Of a DNA stretch of 64,000 bases, positions 62,584 through 64,000 are shown piece after piece; positions within the stretch are counted from its first letter, which is position 1; each line of letters starts with the position of its first letter. The DNA lies in contig CANCPF010000004.1 of NCBI GenBank assembly GCA_947379975.1, positions 1 through 64,000 on the forward strand, in the 5' to 3' direction. Position numbers and translations under genes: made by a program. A model generated the notes under the pieces. That model searched no databases. It was not told the DNA's origin and worked only from the letters and a program-made list of their open reading frames with translations. The DNA is from Methylophilaceae bacterium (lineage in GTDB: Bacteria > Pseudomonadota > Gammaproteobacteria > Burkholderiales > Methylophilaceae).

Positions 62584-64000
62584 TTATTTAAGCGCCACTC
62601 GACCTATCAATAAGGCATTTTGCGCATTGGTTAAGCCGGTGGGATGTCCAAGTAACACAATGACATCTCCTTCCGCTAATAGGCTTTCAACAGTAGGTTC
62701 CGCGCCTATGAAATTAGGTCTGCGTATAGATTTAACTTCTACCGCAAAGTTTTCTAAATGCATGCCAGCCAAAGATCGGCCAATAGCAAAACTACCGGCT
62801 GAGATAATCACCGAATGTAGCCGTACTTGTTGTTTTTCTGGATCTTCGTCTTCAGCATCTGAAATACCGTGGAAGTAACCCCTAAACAATTTATAGCGCT
62901 GTTCGCGGAAAATACGGATGCGTTTGACGACACGATTAAGTGGCACGCCTAGCAACATAAGCGCGTGTGAAGCTAGCATTAAACTACCTTCTAAAATTTC
63001 AGGCACTACTTCAGTTGCGCCGGCGGCACGCAACGCTTCCATATTAGTATCGTCCACCGTGCGCACTATGACTGGCAATTGCGGATAGTTTTCTTGCACA
63101 ATATGCAATATCTTCATGGCAGCGCGGTTGTCGGCATAACTGATGACCAACGCTTTAGCACGTGCGCCGCCTGCGGCTTCTAGCACTACGCGACGTGCGG
63201 CATCGCCAAACATGACGTTTTCACCGGCAGTGGCAGCTTCTAGAACCCTTGACGGATCAATATCTAGCGCAACAAAAGGGATGTTCTCTTCTTTTAAAAA
63301 CCGCCCTAAATACTGGCCGCTACGCCCATAGCCACAAATGATCACGTGGTTATGAAAATGCTTGCCAACATCGTCTATGTCTTGAACCACTTGGCCACTA
63401 TTGCGGCTGTAGCTACGCACCAAGCGCCTTGCGATACGACCATTGTATTGAATAAGAAAAGGTGCAACGACCATGGAAAGTAATGCGGCCGCAAGAATGA
63501 GTTGCAGCGCTGGGCCACTAACGAGTTTTTGTTCTACGCCTAGTGCCAAAATAACAAAACTAAATTCACCTGCTTGCGCCAAAATCAAACCAGTGCGAAT
63601 GGCCACGCCAGTTTCGTATTTGACGAACCTCACTACTAAAGCGACGACAGCCGCTTTAAATAAAACGAATCCGACTAAAATCAACAACACTAAACCGATG
63701 TTATGGAAAATTTCGCCTATGTTTAATAGCATGCCTACGCTAATGAAAAACAAGCCCAGCAAAATATCGCGAAACGGTGAAATGTCGGATTCCACTTGGT
63801 AACGAAATTTCGTTTCAGAAATCAACATGCCTGCGATAAAAGCGCCTAGCGCATAAGACAAACCTGCTAATTTGGTTGCGTAGGCTAATAGTAAAGTCAC
63901 CATTAGTACGTTCATCACAAATAGCTCACGCGAGCGCTGGCCAGCGACTAAATTGAACCACGGGTTAATAATCCATTTGCCGATAGTAAACAGGAATAAC
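62584..64000 (-). CDS. CPA2 family cation:proton antiporter (KefB/KefC type), 5' end outside window
   Basis: The reading frame stays open to the window edge, so only the last 472 codons are seen. The visible part starts in the middle of the transporter domain (GKWIINPWFNLVAG, RSRELFVMNVLM, GLSYALGAFIAGMLISET). A cytoplasmic TrkA-N/RCK domain follows (HVIICGYGRSGQYLGRFLKE, ALDIDPSRV), then a TrkA-C domain (SVIISAGSFAIGRSLAG, LAEGDVIVLLGHP). It exports potassium or sodium in exchange for protons; the RCK domain suggests gating by a nucleotide. No kefF or kefG partner is in the window. Confidence 0.9.
   Translation of the reverse strand, partial: LFLFTIGKWIINPWFNLVAGQRSRELFVMNVLMVTLLLAYATKLAGLSYALGAFIAGMLISETKFRYQVESDISPFRDILLGLFFISVGMLLNIGEIFHNIGLVLLILVGFVLFKAAVVALVVRFVKYETGVAIRTGLILAQAGEFSFVILALGVEQKLVSGPALQLILAAALLSMVVAPFLIQYNGRIARRLVRSYSRNSGQVVQDIDDVGKHFHNHVIICGYGRSGQYLGRFLKEENIPFVALDIDPSRVLEAATAGENVMFGDAARRVVLEAAGGARAKALVISYADNRAAMKILHIVQENYPQLPVIVRTVDDTNMEALRAAGATEVVPEILEGSLMLASHALMLLGVPLNRVVKRIRIFREQRYKLFRGYFHGISDAEDEDPEKQQVRLHSVIISAGSFAIGRSLAGMHLENFAVEVKSIRRPNFIGAEPTVESLLAEGDVIVLLGHPTGLTNAQNALLIGRVALK

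Noticed and set aside
1..64000. CRISPR array, prophage, integrase or insertion sequence
   Set aside because: No regularly spaced direct repeats and no transposase, integrase or phage structural protein were seen on either strand.

Overview
The window looks like a piece of the chromosome of a betaproteobacterium of the methylotroph family Methylophilaceae (Methylotenera-like). This is an inference from protein flavour and gene order: MetX-MetW, rpe-gph-trpEGDC, PrmC-PrfA-HemA, PBP1A next to AroK-AroB-Dgt, paired DUF3108 proteins next to PurM, and SPFH-NfeD. No methanol dehydrogenase or hexulose-phosphate synthase lies here, so methylotrophy itself is not shown. Base composition is moderately AT-rich, and almost all of the DNA is housekeeping genes.

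Layout. 1-7.0 kb: the 5' end of mutY, a very long AsmA-family protein with a threefold internal repeat, a small zinc-ribbon protein, 6-phosphogluconate dehydrogenase, DksA and FolD. 7.1-7.5 kb: three tRNA genes (Pro-TGG, Arg-TCT, His-GTG) closed by a terminator. 7.6-12.9 kb is the most accessory-looking part: an acyltransferase, a decayed pilin-like pseudogene, a MoeB/ThiF-type E1 enzyme, a bactofilin / membrane M23 peptidase / bactofilin operon, and a 563-nt gap. 12.9-21.4 kb: PyrE, exonuclease III, AmpG, MetW-MetX, gamma carbonic anhydrase-like protein, PrmC, PrfA, HemA. 21.5-28.7 kb: Rpe, Gph, a short Trp-rich leader peptide, TrpE-TrpG-TrpD, a DUF3465 lipoprotein, TrpC, a REP-like doublet and HemB. 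28.7-36 kb: an unidentified protein, PBP1A, AroK (apparently CTG start, with a repeat-bearing tail), AroB, Dgt, rhodanese and TusA. 36-49.4 kb: ValS, a photolyase-like protein whose domains appear in swapped order, NfeD, an SPFH protein, a PAS-GGDEF diguanylate cyclase, a dicarboxylate/amino-acid symporter, RsmB with a long Lys/Val/Ala tail, two DUF3108 proteins and PurM. 49.5-64 kb: an AI-2E family permease, Hda, a CBS/CorC protein, NhaA, a FAD dehydrogenase, AhpF and AhpC, SoxZ-SoxY-BepA, MoaC, a MITE-like repeat, a ThiO-like oxidase and a truncated CPA2 antiporter.

How the genes fit together. The tryptophan block is transcribed from one side, with a leader carrying Trp-Arg-Trp-Trp, so attenuation-type control of trpE is likely, although no classical U-tract terminator is visible. 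AhpC and AhpF are one peroxide-reducing system split by a terminator. The two bactofilins and the M23 peptidase form a coupled unit probably concerned with local cell-wall shaping. Type IV pilus genes are absent from the PBP1A-AroK junction, where many betaproteobacteria carry pilMNOPQ, and the only pilin-like gene here is broken.

No transposase, integrase, prophage, CRISPR array or rRNA gene was found. The strongest candidates for something unusual are the domain-swapped photolyase-like protein, the bactofilin-peptidase operon, the trp leader with an embedded lipoprotein gene, and three short inverted-repeat elements (27.5, 55.9 and 61.3 kb).
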